Positions 45,801-58,827 of a stretch of DNA of 64,000 nt are shown here, one piece after another. Each line of letters starts with the position of its first letter. The stretch's first letter is position 1. Below the pieces are notes generated by a model, which was not told the DNA's origin, did not search any database, and saw only the letters and a list, made by a program, of their open reading frames with translations. Made by a program: the position numbers and the translations under genes. This DNA comes from Ceratobasidium sp. AG-K (taxonomy: Eukaryota; Basidiomycota; Agaricomycetes; Cantharellales; Ceratobasidiaceae). The stretch is from contig JAWNGF010000003.1 of NCBI GenBank assembly GCA_037039685.1, positions 4,314,571-4,378,570 on the forward strand. Reading direction: 5' to 3'.

Positions 45801-46294
45801 TTATGTTTCTTGTCGATCGGAAAAAAGGCTCTGGAAGCTAGGTGCTCTTATTCCCGATTATATCCGATGGTAAGTGCAATTGTAACCAGTTTTGGCTTTT
45901 CATGACTAATTGCAAACAGGCCAATTTTAAAAGGAAATTGCATGCCTGAATCAAGTAAAGTGAACGTCCCAATTAACTTATGACATCAATCACTTATTAC
46001 CTAATCATCTTTTGATTGACCTTCACTCGAACTCGCGATGACGATTTCACTCGTGGATGAGTGTAGCATTATCTCGTGTTAAGTTCGTTGTACTTGGAAT
46101 TACTTATCTTCGCTTTCATTAAAATACGTGGAAATTCAAAGATGATCTTGTAGTAATTCATATAATTTTGCAACAGTGCTACCTACGTCCCTTCCGATGT
46201 ACATATATCTCGGTATCAGGCAAAGCAGGCATGAACAAAAAATGCGACCAAAACTCAAACCCAAGATAACTTATGCCCCAGACACCTTCACCCT
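45801..46294. other. Intergenic between convergent NCW gene 4 and GDH1
   Basis: AT-rich 3' flanking sequence shared by two converging genes. No coding signal beyond the decayed tail next to NCW gene 4. Confidence 0.5.
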
Positions 46295-47904
<1,610 letters not shown>

Positions 47905-48474
47905 TGTGATTTTTAGGTTAATGTGGGGTAGATCGCAGGGAGTAGTGCGGGGGAGCTAGCTCGAGAGCGGGACGGGTTCACCAATGCGTTCCACTCGGAC
48001 TCTTTATGCGCCCTTGCGCTGGAGCGTTAGGTAACCATTTTTCGCGTCAAATGTAGGACGAATACACCGACTGTTCCGTCGGCCGTTGTGTCGAGGTGGT
48101 TATCTCGGTGGCTTTCGGTGGGAGATAAGCAGCCGAGACGTCCCGAGACTCTCCCGGGAGGCAGAAATGTATTTGGAGCTATTGGTTCGTCGCTTGTTCA
48201 CGGCCGATCTAATCTGATTACGGCAAGCATCTGTGCGGTGGTTGTCTTGACATCGAACAATTGGACACGTTAATAATCGAAACCGAATCAGGAAGCAATG
48301 ACGAATATGTGCGAGTTACGAGTTGGTTTAGTTCTACTATAGTTTTTACTATTTTTTTTACATGTCAAAGATACCAGTTCGACAGTGAGACTGCGCTAGG
48401 GCCCCAAATTAAAATACGAGGGATTTTGGTGAATAATAGCATAAAGTCCATATCAAAGAGAGAAAGGGAAGCTC
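47905..48474. other. GDH1 promoter region and 3' flank of the PAH-domain gene
   Basis: No gene seen. It lies upstream of the minus-strand GDH1. No obvious GATA-factor cluster or TATA box could be assigned with confidence. Confidence 0.45.
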
Positions 48475-49292
48475 TCATGAGTTCCATTCGCCAGCGACTG
48501 AGATGCCCTGTGACCGAGAGTCATAGGAACCGACGGACAAGTTCTTTAGGTTGAGCGAACGAGGAAGTGGCGAACCATGGTCGACGGGTGTTTGAACACC
48601 GGCCAATGATTCGACCGATGGGGAAGGTGAAGACGGGACAGAGGCCAAACCCTCGTTGTCGACATCCTCGCACACGTCCGAGTCCTATGCCAAACTTAAT
48701 CAGACTATCGCATGCTGTTGCAGATGGAACTTACCGAAAAATAGTCCGGGGTCCACTCTCCTCGGAAGAAACATTCAAACTCGTTTAGTAGTTCAGAGTC
48801 TTCTTTGAAGAGTGCACACGTCTTGGTATACATCTGTGACCAAAAATTAGCATCTTCTGTATACGATAGGCATATTGATGTAATCGATGCCTCACCTCTG
48901 GAGCCGCCAGCTGACCTCGATCGACCTCGGCAAGAACTGCGAGAAAGCCATGGTATACTTCCGGACGAGTGGAAATGCAGCGGGCTTTTACAAAACTGAC
49001 AAAGTCAAGGGCAGATGGGCAGCATTCCTCGGTTGGTTGTTCTGGCAAAAAGCCGCAAAACTGATCAAACAGATCCTCGTGCGAGGAGAATATGGCTCGC
49101 ATGTGGGTCAATAGATCGTCGACATCAATTCTGATAAGCAATAATTGAGCGGGGTCTTGCGCATGAGTAGGGCACTCACTGCTGCTTGCGGTACTCGGAC
49201 AAGACCACGACAAAGGCATCATACACCCATGGTTCGTTGAGAAACGCATGGCGGACAGTGGAGATAAAGTCGAGGACAAGGTCGTACTGCAT
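48475..49292 (-). CDS. Short PAH-domain (Sin3-like) protein
   Basis: Paired amphipathic helix domains mediate repressor binding in Sin3. Two units are readable. Unit 1 is DLVLDFISTVRHAFLNEPWV, DAFVVVLSEYRKQQIDVDDL and HEDLFDQFCGFLPEQ. Unit 2 is ALDFVSFVKARCISTRPEVY, GFLAVLAEVDRGQLAAPE and, over an intron, LFKEDSELLNEFECFF. An acidic/Ser-rich tail (SDVCEDVDNEGLASVPSSPS) ends VAGEWNS. The product is only about 200 residues. Sin3 itself exceeds 1,000 and has a histone-deacetylase interaction region, which is absent. It could sequester Sin3 partners; that is inference. The start at MQYDLV is the first Met but lies in an acceptor-like context, so an upstream exon is possible. Confidence 0.7.
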
Positions 49293-49960
49293 GGCAAAGA
49301 CGGGGAGAATGGGTGACAGCTAAGAGAAAGTGGAGCGAGACGTAATAGACAACACGGCGATGGAAAAGACGATTAAACAAGGATTAATGAGAATTAATGG
49401 CTTGTGGGTCTAGTCAACGGGGGATGTCTGGTCGTAAGGACGATGGTGGGGAAAGAGAAAGACAAGGTCAGTAAACGAGGTGCGGCAGATGAGGGGAAAT
49501 GGACTGGATTAGTCGAGTGCAACGAGGCACAGCGGAGCGATGTTCTCGGAGTGATTGTCCATCACGTGCTCAATGTATTAGTCATATATCTCTCAGCGAT
49601 CTAGCCCACATTGGGCTACCCTGAATTTGCATTGTCGCAGGATGACCAACGAATATGTCATGGGTCTGACACGCGTTTTGGCGACCTGATCAGTCGTGCT
49701 CTCGCCTAGACCACCTTGTCTAGAGGGCCGACAACGCTCGGTAGCACTTATAAGCCCACGATCGTTCATGTACGATAGCCCACCCATAGTACGTGTTTTT
49801 TTCAGGCGACTTTAGCGCCCGCTCACGGTCTCCTACCCCATTAGGCCAAACATTGATATATTCGGGGCACATTCGCCGGTGATACACATTATATCATCGC
49901 CCGTGGAACACCCTTCTGTCGACGACATAGCTGGCACCTACCATCTCCCTCGACCGTGCC
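49293..49960. other. Divergent promoter region, PAH-domain gene / NT-C2 gene
   Basis: No gene seen on either strand. It must drive the PAH gene leftward and the NT-C2 gene rightward. No clear motif. Confidence 0.5.
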
Positions 49961-51667
49961 ATGGCACACCCACCGCACTTTGGCCTCCGCGCCCAGCTCC
50001 GCAACTACTTTGGCAAACACGCGACATTCAGCGTCCAGATCAACATCCATGAACTCGCCAATGTGCCCCTCGTCTCCGGTGATTTTGCCTGCAAATGGCG
50101 GGTCAAGGGCGCTCAACCGCTGACTCAGGTCCAGTCGTTGGCCAGGCGAGACAGTGCAAGTACAAAGAGTGTTCGGTCAGATGGAACAGGGTCGGTCTCG
50201 GGTTCCGGTTCTGGATCGCTCAAGGACATGGTCTCGAAGAAGTTGCAAAAGGCACGCACTGGGGACACCGATATCGAAGTTCAAGTCCAACCCCCCTCGC
50301 CCCCTCCCTCAGCCAAGACCCACGGCTCGATTTCAACAACACTCTCCCTCGGCGAAAGCGGATGGAGTTCCCCGAGCGAAAGCAGCGATAGCCGGCCTGG
50401 GACCGTGTCCATGTTGCTGCCAGACAGCATGTCCAGCTCACAAGGACATAGCTCGGACACCGAAGACGGTCAACCCAGGCAGACCCACTCTTCGGTCACG
50501 GTCACTGACCGATTCCACCCTCACCTCCACTCGGTATTCGGACCCGGACGAGGAACGACAGCGACAGTCGCAATTGCCGACCATACGGTGCGTTGGGACG
50601 AGCTCGTCGAACTAGCTGTGCACATGGGGATCATCAAGGAAACCAAGGGGCTTATGCCAAACGAATTGAAGCTCATGGTCGAACATGTTCGTATTTAAGT
50701 CCATGCGTACCACTTACGGCAGTTGACAAACGGGGATTACACAGGTGCCGCAATTGCACGAGCAGCTAGTCAAGCCCAGGACCGCGCTTGGCGTCGTCCG
50801 CATCAATCTCGCCGAATACGTGGGAAGAGGACCAATCACTCGCCGTTATCTCTTACGCGATAGCAAGACGAATGCCACTCTCAAGTTGACCATTGAAGTC
50901 AAGTGGTTGTCGGGAGAGCAAGACTACATCGCGTAAGTATCTATGATTAATCCGCAGTGTTCCATTTATAGAAGCTTCTCGTAGGCCTCCACTACAAAAA
51001 GCCCAAATTATGGAAGGTGTCGCGGGACTGATGTCAAACGACCGTATCCTACCTCCAACTGGCGTTCGGACTCCGCGTAAGTGTGATGTGAGACGGCGTC
51101 GGCGTTAGACTCATTGGAATATTAGCGCGCCCCGCGGCATCGACAACGACATCGTTTTCATCCTTTGTCAACATCGGGACGCCGACGCCGGACCTCTTGC
51201 CAACCCCCAGCAACCTCAATGTCAACCGAGGCCGAGCAGCTTCTCTCTCCCGATCGCCTACCCTCTCCCACTCGCTCTCGTTTAGCCGCCCAACTACCCC
51301 AGGACCCACAGCCCGAACCGAACAAATCATCGAAGCGCTCTTCAACCCTGTCCCAACGACCAACCCGAACCCGAGCCCGTTTGCGTACTACGCCCCCGGC
51401 CGACCACCCATTCGCAAAAGCACAATCAACGTCTCGGCCGTTCCTTCCGACCTCGACTCGAGTTGGTCCATTGTCAAGGCCCAGCAAGACGCCCAGGCGC
51501 GTGCGTTGCTTCAGATGCCGCTTACGGAGGAACCCGTCTCGCGTGAGCCTTCTCCGGTCCACGAGAACCCCGGCTGGTGGAAGCGTATCGGGAGTGCGAC
51601 GCTGTCCAAAGGCAAGCGGCCCGAACAACCGCCACCAACCATCCGGCTGTCTAGCGCTGTTGTATGA
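49961..51667 (+). CDS. NT-C2 domain protein (EEIG1/EHBP1-type N-terminal C2)
   Basis: Starts MAHPPHFGLRAQLRNYFGKH. The split NT-C2 domain reads ATFSVQINIHELANVPLVSG, DFACKWRVKG, then a Ser-rich insert of about 130 residues, TVRWDELVELAVHMG and ELKLMVEH. The next exon gives PQLHEQLVKPRTALGVVRIN, LAEYVGRGPITRRYLLRD and TNATLKLTIEVKWLSG. NT-C2 domains bind membranes and occur in proteins of endocytic and septum or organelle-positioning pathways in fungi. The C-terminal third is Ser/Pro-rich with a basic tryptophan patch NPGWWKRIGSATLSKG. The final exons are in frame across two short introns, with TGA at 51665-51667. The exact role is unknown; the domain call is firm. Confidence 0.82.
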
Positions 51668-52292
51668 TCTTCCACGTCTGGTACAATCCTCCATGGTCCT
51701 CTCATAACCTCTCATGGTCCTCATAATTCTTCATGTTCCGCATAATTCTTCTTTTTTTCGCTATGATACGTCTCCTCCCTGGTCTGGAGGTATAATATGT
51801 ACAGTGACCTCTACATGCACATGCACAGATGTATGGCTCTCGTTTATTCGGTTTTCGTTCGCTCGTTGCTCTTTTTGGTCTTTACTCATACTTGTATCTG
51901 TTGATTGATTATTAGAGGTAGTATGGTCGGATAATGATATCACAATTGGTGCAGTCGTGCATCTTGGAACTTTCACATTGCAGTGATAAATTTTTGAATG
52001 ATTTACACCAAGATGAGTTGTGGGGAATTTGCGTAAAACTGCCTGCCATCAGGTCACAAGTCGAGGTACACGACTAAATACCCCTATGTTTTTACGCAAT
52101 CTCAACCCCTTCCTCGGAGCCCCGGTCTCATTTGAACGACCCCAAAAGCCTCGCGACGTCGAGTCGACACATGCCTTGGAACGAGGAAAGTTTTCACACG
52201 TTGTGCGCACATGGCCAATGCAAATGAATAAATTATACGACTACCTAAATGGAGTAAGTACACGAGACAAAACTACAACTTAAAACTTACAT
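51668..52292. other. Intergenic between convergent NT-C2 and bL28m genes
   Basis: 3' flanks of two converging genes. The short stretch ctctcatggtcctcataattcttcatg and nearby text contains repeated TCATGGTCC-like and CATAATTCTTC-like words around 51690-51760, a weak local repetition. No gene. Confidence 0.45.
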
Positions 52293-52667
52293 TCACTGGG
52301 CCGCCAACTCGACGTTTTGCTTGCTTGCGGCCATGATTCCGACATTCTGCTTGTCCTTGATCAACATCCTCAACCTCATGCCCTCTTCTCCCAACTTGAA
52401 GCAATTCATGCCGAGCAAATACCCATCGAGTCCACCATACTTGTCAATCGTTCTCAACGCACGAGTAGTGACTTTAAGCTTGACATGGTGCCCCAACGTA
52501 TCCGAATACAGCCGCTTGGTCTGCACATTCGGCATCCACGTCCGCCGAGTCTTGGTCATCGAGTGCGGAACATTATTTCCATACTGTTTCGTACGGCCTT
52601 CAAACAGCCCTTGCGACGCGCGCTTGAACGGCATTGATCGAGCGAGGTTTACGAGAGTCACGAACAT
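52293..52667 (-). CDS. MRPL24: Mitochondrial ribosomal protein bL28m
   Basis: Large-subunit mitochondrial ribosomal protein, homologue of bacterial L28 and yeast Mrpl24. Single exon, 124 residues. After MFVTLVNLARSMPFKRASQG the family core reads LFEGRTKQYGNNVPHSMTKT, RRTWMPNVQTKRLYSDTLG, HHVKLKVTTRALRTIDKYGG and LDGYLLG. The motif RxTWxPNxQxKRL is characteristic of L28. The N-terminal Arg/Lys-containing region may serve as import signal. It lacks introns, unlike nearly all neighbours. Confidence 0.93.
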   Translation of the reverse strand: MFVTLVNLARSMPFKRASQGLFEGRTKQYGNNVPHSMTKTRRTWMPNVQTKRLYSDTLGHHVKLKVTTRALRTIDKYGGLDGYLLGMNCFKLGEEGMRLRMLIKDKQNVGIMAASKQNVELAAQ

Positions 52668-53612
52668 CTTGTCGATCTAATTCAGCGCTCAGCGGAGATC
52701 AGGGACGATGCACTAGTGCTCTTACAAGATGGACAGGAAAGAAAGCAAGGATATCTCGTGACCTTGGCGCTCGGCGCTAAAGACAAGGCAAGGATGAAGC
52801 AAAGATTTATTCCTTGGTTCGCACGCCATCGTCGAGTGGCAACTCCATCAGTTGAATTTATTCGATGGAATTTACAGCCAGTGGGGTGAATGTTTTTCAG
52901 ATGAACTCTCCATAGACTCGAATGCTGTTGGATGGGGCAGGACAGGAGGCTCATATGCCTTTGAGGGGGGTAGTAGCAGTTTACATGTGGACCTGAAGCT
53001 GTTTTGGATGATGTTTCTCGCCTTCCTAACGTTCTGTCACACTCAAGGCTCTACTTGATTGGCCAGCTCTAAATGACAGAAGAATCGGAACTATAGGACT
53101 TTACCTTCCAAATCTGGACAAGCTTTGAAGGGTCCCGTCCTTGGTTCAATACAACACATGTCAACATCTTCCCCCTTGCTTTGTCCATTGTCCGGCGACC
53201 GTCCGCTCTCCTGCCATCTTCGTCGTCGGAGCGAACTTCTTGGCCGATATAGGAGCGAGTTAAATGTGCTGACTGGCGATCGAGTGAGTGCTAGATAATA
53301 TCACCCTCCCTCGTTCCCCCTGGATCTTGTATTTACTGAAGCGGTTACCTGTTCCTATTCGTTCGTTAGGATTTGGATCTCTTGGTACATAATTTTTGTA
53401 TACCACACGGATTTTGGATCAGTGTACAAGGCATCTATCAGCACACCTTCTCTCCGTCCAATAGGTGCGTTACTCCAGCATTGGACAATCTCCATCTTTG
53501 CACGTCTCTAACACATTGTGGCAACTATGATACAGGTCCCCATCGTCCTTCACAACCGCCTCGTTCGCTCCGATTTAGCCTCCTTTGTACACCATCGCAG
53601 CCTTTTGTATAC
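52668..53612. other. Intergenic, divergent promoter region of bL28m and the membrane gene at 53.6 kb
   Basis: About 0.95 kb without a supported gene. An open stretch at 52852-53058 on the plus strand has no recognisable product. Confidence 0.5.
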
Positions 53613-55487
53613 ATGGCCACCCCTCCGTCTCAAACTCTTCCCAACAATATGACCATGCCCCACCCTCGCGCTCCCATCCGTTCGACTACAACCGACTATG
53701 AAGGATGGATGAGATTGCAGGAGCAGAGACGATCCGAGCTGCAGCCTGTTTCTGAGAGCTCCCCAGCTGAACAAGGTGCGTCTTGGCCAATTCACCCATA
53801 ATTGGTACGGAATCCTCAATTGAGGCTTTAGCTGTTTGCCCTCCGCCCCCCAAGCCATCGTCTCCGAGTAAGCCACCTACACGTCTCAAATTATTCCGTC
53901 TGACACGGATTTCTAGGCGTTCTGCTCACCCACTCGCGCTGGCAAACCGACATTGTTACGTTCTGCAGGTGCGCCCCAACAATTGTCCACGATTCAACAG
54001 ACTGACAGAGCCCTGCCTTAGCCACATTGCCCGTGATCCGCTCCTCCGGCGCGCACACGTTACCGAAATCCAAAATCGGAAATCCCGAAAGTTGCTGTAC
54101 GTCCAAGAATACATCCTGCTCTTCTTTGCCGTCGGCCAGCGTCGGTTTGTCGCCCGCGTCGATTATCCAGCTTGGTTCCGCCGTGGCGCCAAGAATCCCG
54201 AGCCGCTCTTGAGCCAGTCTTCGATGTGCCGGCAGCAAGTGACGGTGTACCACGTGCAGGATGGCGAGGATGCTGCGACCCCCTGGTTCGAGGATGATGG
54301 CTCGGGAGGTTCGGAATTTGTCGCTGCGCTGTCGAGGTGGTCCGATCTGGGCGCATCGGGCGTGACGGTCGTAAGTCACCACTTGTCGACGGCAAGAGAT
54401 GCGTATTCCGGTCAAGGTCCCAGTTTGCATGACGTGTGTCGATTGATCGAGGCGGTCGTTTTGGAGGCTCCCCCAAGGTATGTGTTGGCCCTCCAAGTCA
54501 TTAGAAAGTTACTTACTGTAACTTGCGTTTCAGCTGCTTCAAGGTTCGCTCATGCTATTTTAGTCCCTAGTTGGTGCTAATTATATATTTCAGACCGCTT
54601 CGAGCTACATTACCAGCCGCTCCGTGCTGCTCGTTATTCGCGACTCTTTCCCTCACGATTTCGCTTGCTCGATTGGAGAGGAGCGCGAGCTCGTTCCAGC
54701 TTCGTCATTGGAGGAGCCGGCAGCTGCGAGCCTCTTGCAATGGTACCTTCCATTCACTCTGATCGCTCTCGCCTTCTACATCGCTGCGGTCGCCGGGCTC
54801 CATCTCTGGGTTTCTGGCTTAATTACCACCAAATCTGGTCTGTTAGATACAGTGGATAGGTGCCCACCCGATTCCACTCCCCTCGAGTGCTCGTCCTCTG
54901 GTACTTCTACAGTTGCATGGAAGAATGCGCTCAAGATGATGATGCATTTGCTGCTCGACCTGCCGTTCCCAGCCGCGCTCACGTATACCTGGTTGGCGTC
55001 GATCGACTTGCAGATGAACGGGCTGGTGAAAAGGATCTCTGCGAGGTTCTTAAACGAAGAGTCTGATTTCAGGTGGGTTCGCTTGATTTACTCGGCGACG
55101 GCGGCTAACTGTGTTCTAGTGATGCTTCGGCTGTCGTAAAGACTTGGGTTGGTACCTTTTCTAGACCTTGGTTCAACTTCGTCGTCGGGTCGTGTTTGGG
55201 TTGCGTTCTTGGGCTAGGTACGCAAACCCTTGTTTATTTCAACCCTAACTCACTAACCCCGCGCTCCCCCAGCTCTGTTCCTTGGCATTCTCCTTGGGCA
55301 CGGCGTGCTGGTTATGCTCATGCTGGTAATCTTCCTCGCACTCGCAGTCAACTATGCGCTCCCACAATTGGACGACGAAGAAATCGAATCAGAGCCAGAC
55401 AATGAACTCCCGCTTTTGGACTGTGACTCTTCCCGGTCAGAGTCGGAGCTGTTTCCCTCCGTCGCCGGGCCAAGTTCACCCCGTTGA
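53613..55487 (+). CDS. Uncharacterised membrane protein with an N-terminal domain related to the NCW family
   Basis: Starts MATPPSQTLPNNMTMPHPRA. The globular part reads VLLTHSRWQTDIVTFC, HIARDPLLRRAHVTEIQNRK, YVQEYILLFFAVGQRRFVAR and VDYPAWFRR, then LHDVCRLIEAVVLEAPPS and CFKTASSYITSRSVLLVIRD. The EYILLFF..RFVARVD and CFKTASSYI blocks sit where the array at 39-46 kb has HEFLIF..LWLRVER and CWFYASTI; Cys is kept but His is Gln. Two or more hydrophobic segments follow (WYLPFTLIALAFYIAAVAGL, VLVMLMLVIFLALAVNYAL) and an acidic tail ends VAGPSSPR. It is a membrane-tethered version of the domain, if the relationship holds. Function unknown. Confidence 0.6.
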
Positions 55488-56271
55488 TGCTGCCTCTGAC
55501 GTATGACGTTCCTTTGTGTTTGCTATCTTTGTTCGCATCTTCACTGTATCTACTTGCTTGGCCTGCTATAGTTTGCATAGTCCACCGGTCGTTCACTGTA
55601 TATCACTTATTTCGCCCCTTCTTTGTAATACCTCTTGGACATGAATTCACAAGTTACATGTACAAGAAGTTTCCCCGGCTTCCTGACCATAAAACGCCCG
55701 TCGACAAACCTGCCCCAGTTTATATAGCAGGCTGATGCCCGGATTCGAGACTGCGCAGCATTTCGTAAGAATGCCGAGAGCCGAAAAGGGCACAATGTAT
55801 GCTTATTGGAGCAGCCGGACGCGCGACCCGCCAGCGAGCAACCAATCAAACATCGCACAGCCTCGAAGTTCTGATGCTGTTGCCTTCCAATCAATTTTCA
55901 GCCCGCTCGGCGCACTGAAAACGGATTTACTGCGGATATTTTTGTTACTGGTCGTTGCGCATAAAAGTGTCGCCTCGCGCCCCATGTTTGTGAATTCAGG
56001 TATCAGGACATAATAATTGTCATAAACAGGCCGAGAAAGTGCTCAGGTGCGTTTTCTGGCTTGGCCGGGCGGGAAATTGAATTCTCGTCCCTGGCGCTCG
56101 TGAAACAAATTGCAAATTGTGTTGCTATAAGAGAAAGTTCCAACAGACGTTGTTCAACCACACAGTTTCTACCTCGACTACTGCTTGCTTGCTTGCGCTA
56201 GGCTCACGCCTCCTCACATTCTCTAACACCAACTACTTCGCTCACTTTAAATCCATACACCACTAGTCAAT
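55488..56271. other. Intergenic, upstream of the Kre9-like gene
   Basis: No gene. A CTATAAGA element at 56125-56132 is listed separately. A pyrimidine-rich stretch between it and the ATG (for example ctacctcgactactgc) is typical of highly expressed fungal promoters. Confidence 0.5.
56125..56132 (+). promoter_or_regulatory. Probable TATA box of the Kre9-like gene
   Basis: CTATAAGA lies 147 bases upstream of ATG 56272 and is followed by a CT-rich leader. This is a common core-promoter layout for abundant secreted fungal proteins. Confidence 0.5.
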
Positions 56272-57041
56272 ATGCGTGCTACCTCTGTTGTTGCTCTTGC
56301 CGCTGTCTTTGCCCCCGCCGTCTTGGCCGGTCCTTTCGTGAGTCGAAACTTTTCTGTCTGTAATTTTCCAGCATCTGACGAGAGTTGTAGTTCACCGCAC
56401 CTGTCTCTGGCACTGTCTGCAAAGCTCGCGAGCTCTGCGTTGTTACATGGAACGACGATGGAAAGGCCCCCACTCTTGCTGAGTTTGGTGACGCTACCCT
56501 TGCGCTCTGCACCGGTAGCGCACAGATGCAAACCTGCCTCCAGCAGCTTTCTGGTGCCAACGCCGCGACCTCCACCGTCCAGTTCTTCCCTGACCCCGCT
56601 GTGGGAGAGGACTCGACTGCCTACTTCATCAAGATGATCTCGGTCAACACTGCTGATCCTGCCACGCCCCAATACAAGGCCACCGCCTACTCGGCCATGT
56701 TCAGTCTCTCTGGCATGACTGGCAAGTTCAACGAGGTATGCAAAACCACCTTGCAACTTGGAAATTACTTGCTCACTCGATAATTACAGACCATCCAGGC
56801 TCAAATCGCTGGCACTGCGCCCTCTCCCTCTGCCGGTGCTGGAGCCGCTACCACCGTTGTTACCGTAACTTCCACTTCCTCAGCGTCGGGTGCTTCCAAG
56901 GCTCTTGTCACTTCCAAGACCTCCAGCGCTGCTGCCACTGGTACCGCTGCCACCGCCAACACCAACGGTGCTGCGTCGGTTGCTGTTGGAGCAGGCATGT
57001 TCGGTGCTACCGTCCTTGCGGCCCTTGCTGCCATCTTCTAA
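56272..57041 (+). CDS. Secreted Ser/Thr-rich GPI-anchored protein with Kre9/KNH-like domain
   Basis: Predicted cell-surface protein. Signal peptide MRATSVVALAAVFAPAVLAG. After a first intron the mature domain starts FFTAPVSGTVCKARELCVVT then WNDDG, the Kre9_KNH pattern, with Cys pairs CKARELC and CTGSAQMQTC. FKIKMIS-like strand: AYFIKMISVNTAD. A second intron is followed by a Ser/Thr/Ala-rich stretch suited to O-glycosylation (TVVTVTSTSSASGASKALVT) and a hydrophobic terminus SVAVGAGMFGATVLAALAAI, typical of a GPI-attachment signal. About 220 residues. It is likely a substrate of the GPI pathway that uses GWT1 and GPI11. Codon use is strongly C-ending, suggesting high expression. Confidence 0.85.
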
Positions 57042-57232
57042 GATTGATTCTTTGGGTTGGTTGTTTGGGTTAGAGGCACACGGACAGGAGCATTTTGCAG
57101 TAGTTCGCCCGCTTTGACTGTATTGGATTTACGCTATTTTTATAGTTGCATACCCCATTGTTCTCGTGATAATCGTGTAAACGACCTGAGATGATGCTAT
57201 GCAATGAACCGGATTTTGTCTACATTGTGTGA

Positions 57233-58214
57233 TCATGAAGGGCGAGGCGGTGGATTTTTGAGCTCGGTGTGCAATCTGTCAATCTTATCGTCTAGCACGG
57301 CACGTTTCTGTTCCAGCCTCTCCAGATAGTCCTTGTCGTCTATCCGTGTCAACGGAATCACATACGTCAGAGTTTCGACTATTTTTTGCATGGTCGACTT
57401 GGGTGGTTCGGTGGTCTCGGCTGGTTGATGAACAACAGCGACAGCCGACGAGGTGATTGGGGCGACGCTCTGCGTGGATATACTGGTCGCGGGCAGGGGC
57501 TCATTTCCAGAGCGGGAAGGAATGATACCTGTGACCGGTGTGCCCGCGACGTATCGTATTCTCTGCACCGCGAGTTCGTTCGCACCCAGCTGGAGGAGTG
57601 CGCATGTTAACCCTGCCGTTACCCCTCCGGGAACAATCGCCCGAGGACCATCTGTCCCCTGTGTTAGATTTATCCACGCTTAGAGTGGGTTGGTGACTTG
57701 CTTTTCCAAAAATTCAACCCTGCCCCGGTGATGGTACCCGCGAGGCCGCTATCAAGAAGTCGCTCTCGCCGTATGGCGTGGATTTCGTCATTGGGTGTGG
57801 GTTGAGAATTATTAAACTGGGGAAGGACTATCCCGAGTTGGGCTCGACGCCGGGCATACTGGGGGTTGTCTAGGGAGAGCAAGAGAGCAGGACTTATCGC
57901 GTATTCACGTAGTGCTACGCCGCTATTCGTTAGTTATAATATGTCGCATCGAGTTCGGCGGATAAAAACATACCAAAGAACGTAAGCCCTACGATCCCGC
58001 TATTCACCCCAGCTGCGAACCCCATCACTGCCGCGGGTTCAGATTTGACGAGTGCATAGAGTGTACCTGAGAGTGCCCCTGCGCATGCTGTGCGTTTGTG
58101 TAGTTAGAATAACTATTATTTGGGTGGCAACTGTATTGATCGGGTGGATAGGCGGGGAAACTTACATACGCCGAGTGTGCCAAGCGAGACTGTGACTCCT
58201 GCAGTTGGGTCCAT
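57233..58214 (-). CDS. Small membrane protein with glycine-rich hydrophobic segments, unknown function
   Basis: Starts MDPTAGVTVSLGTLGVSCAG, then ALSGTLYALVKSEPAAVMGF and AAGVNSGIVGLTFF. These hydrophobic stretches have small residues at regular spacing, as in Tim17-like glycine-zipper proteins. The third exon gives ALLLSLDNPQYARRRAQLGI, IHAIRRERLLDSGLAGTITG and LNFWKSKS. The last exon has AIVPGGVTAGLTCALLQLGA, another zipper segment, then a C-terminal coiled coil DDKDYLERLEQKRAVLDDKI ending LKNPPPRPS. I suspect a mitochondrial inner-membrane protein but cannot name it. It is convergent with the Kre9-like gene. Confidence 0.65.
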
Positions 58215-58827
58215 GGCGACGGGAAGGGGTGGTCAATTAAATTAGGCGGGGGATTTGTTTGAGCCTTGAGTGGAACTGTGTAGAACCATGGCTAGTAGAT
58301 GGTGCCGATGCTCAACTCGGCTTGTGTTTGTTATTGGTACCTCAAGTGAATTCACAATAAGTTAGAGCATAAATGCATTATGCACATTTTGCAGATTAAA
58401 GAGTTGCCGATCAAATAGGAAGATTGATTTTTTAGCGTATCCATGAGAGTATGTAAAGGGCGGACAAACTATGAGTCACGAAGCGGCCTTGCGTTCCTGT
58501 ATCATGTGGAGATGGAAGTAAGTCGTCTTCCATACGCACTTGAAGGTTCCCACTCCCCAGCACGACCGGATTCGAAGTGGCCGCAGCGGCTCGCAATACG
58601 TAGAAGCTGCGTCGGTCATAGGGAGTAAACAGTTCCGTTCCAAGGCATGTCGACATCAAAAATATCTAACCACACTCAATCTCAACCAAACATAGCCGTT
58701 CCGGTTGGCGGTGTGTCTGAGCATACAACTACCTAAATTGGTCAAGAACCAGCGACAGCGTAAATAAAACAAGCTTTATTTACATTTTTACCCCATTGAA
58801 CGATACATACGCTTATAGTCCAGAGAA
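58215..58827. other. Intergenic between the glycine-rich membrane gene and the MoCF-domain gene
   Basis: No supported gene. A minus-strand open stretch at 58432-58659 has no start context or homologue I recognise. Confidence 0.45.

Noticed and set aside
51158..51724. Long open frame on the minus strand opposite the NT-C2 gene
   Set aside because: It is antisense to a well-supported exon, very Arg/Gly-rich, and is explained by the codon bias of the plus-strand gene.
58432..58659. 75-codon minus-strand open frame
   Set aside because: No recognisable product and no promoter or splice evidence; length is within chance for this composition.
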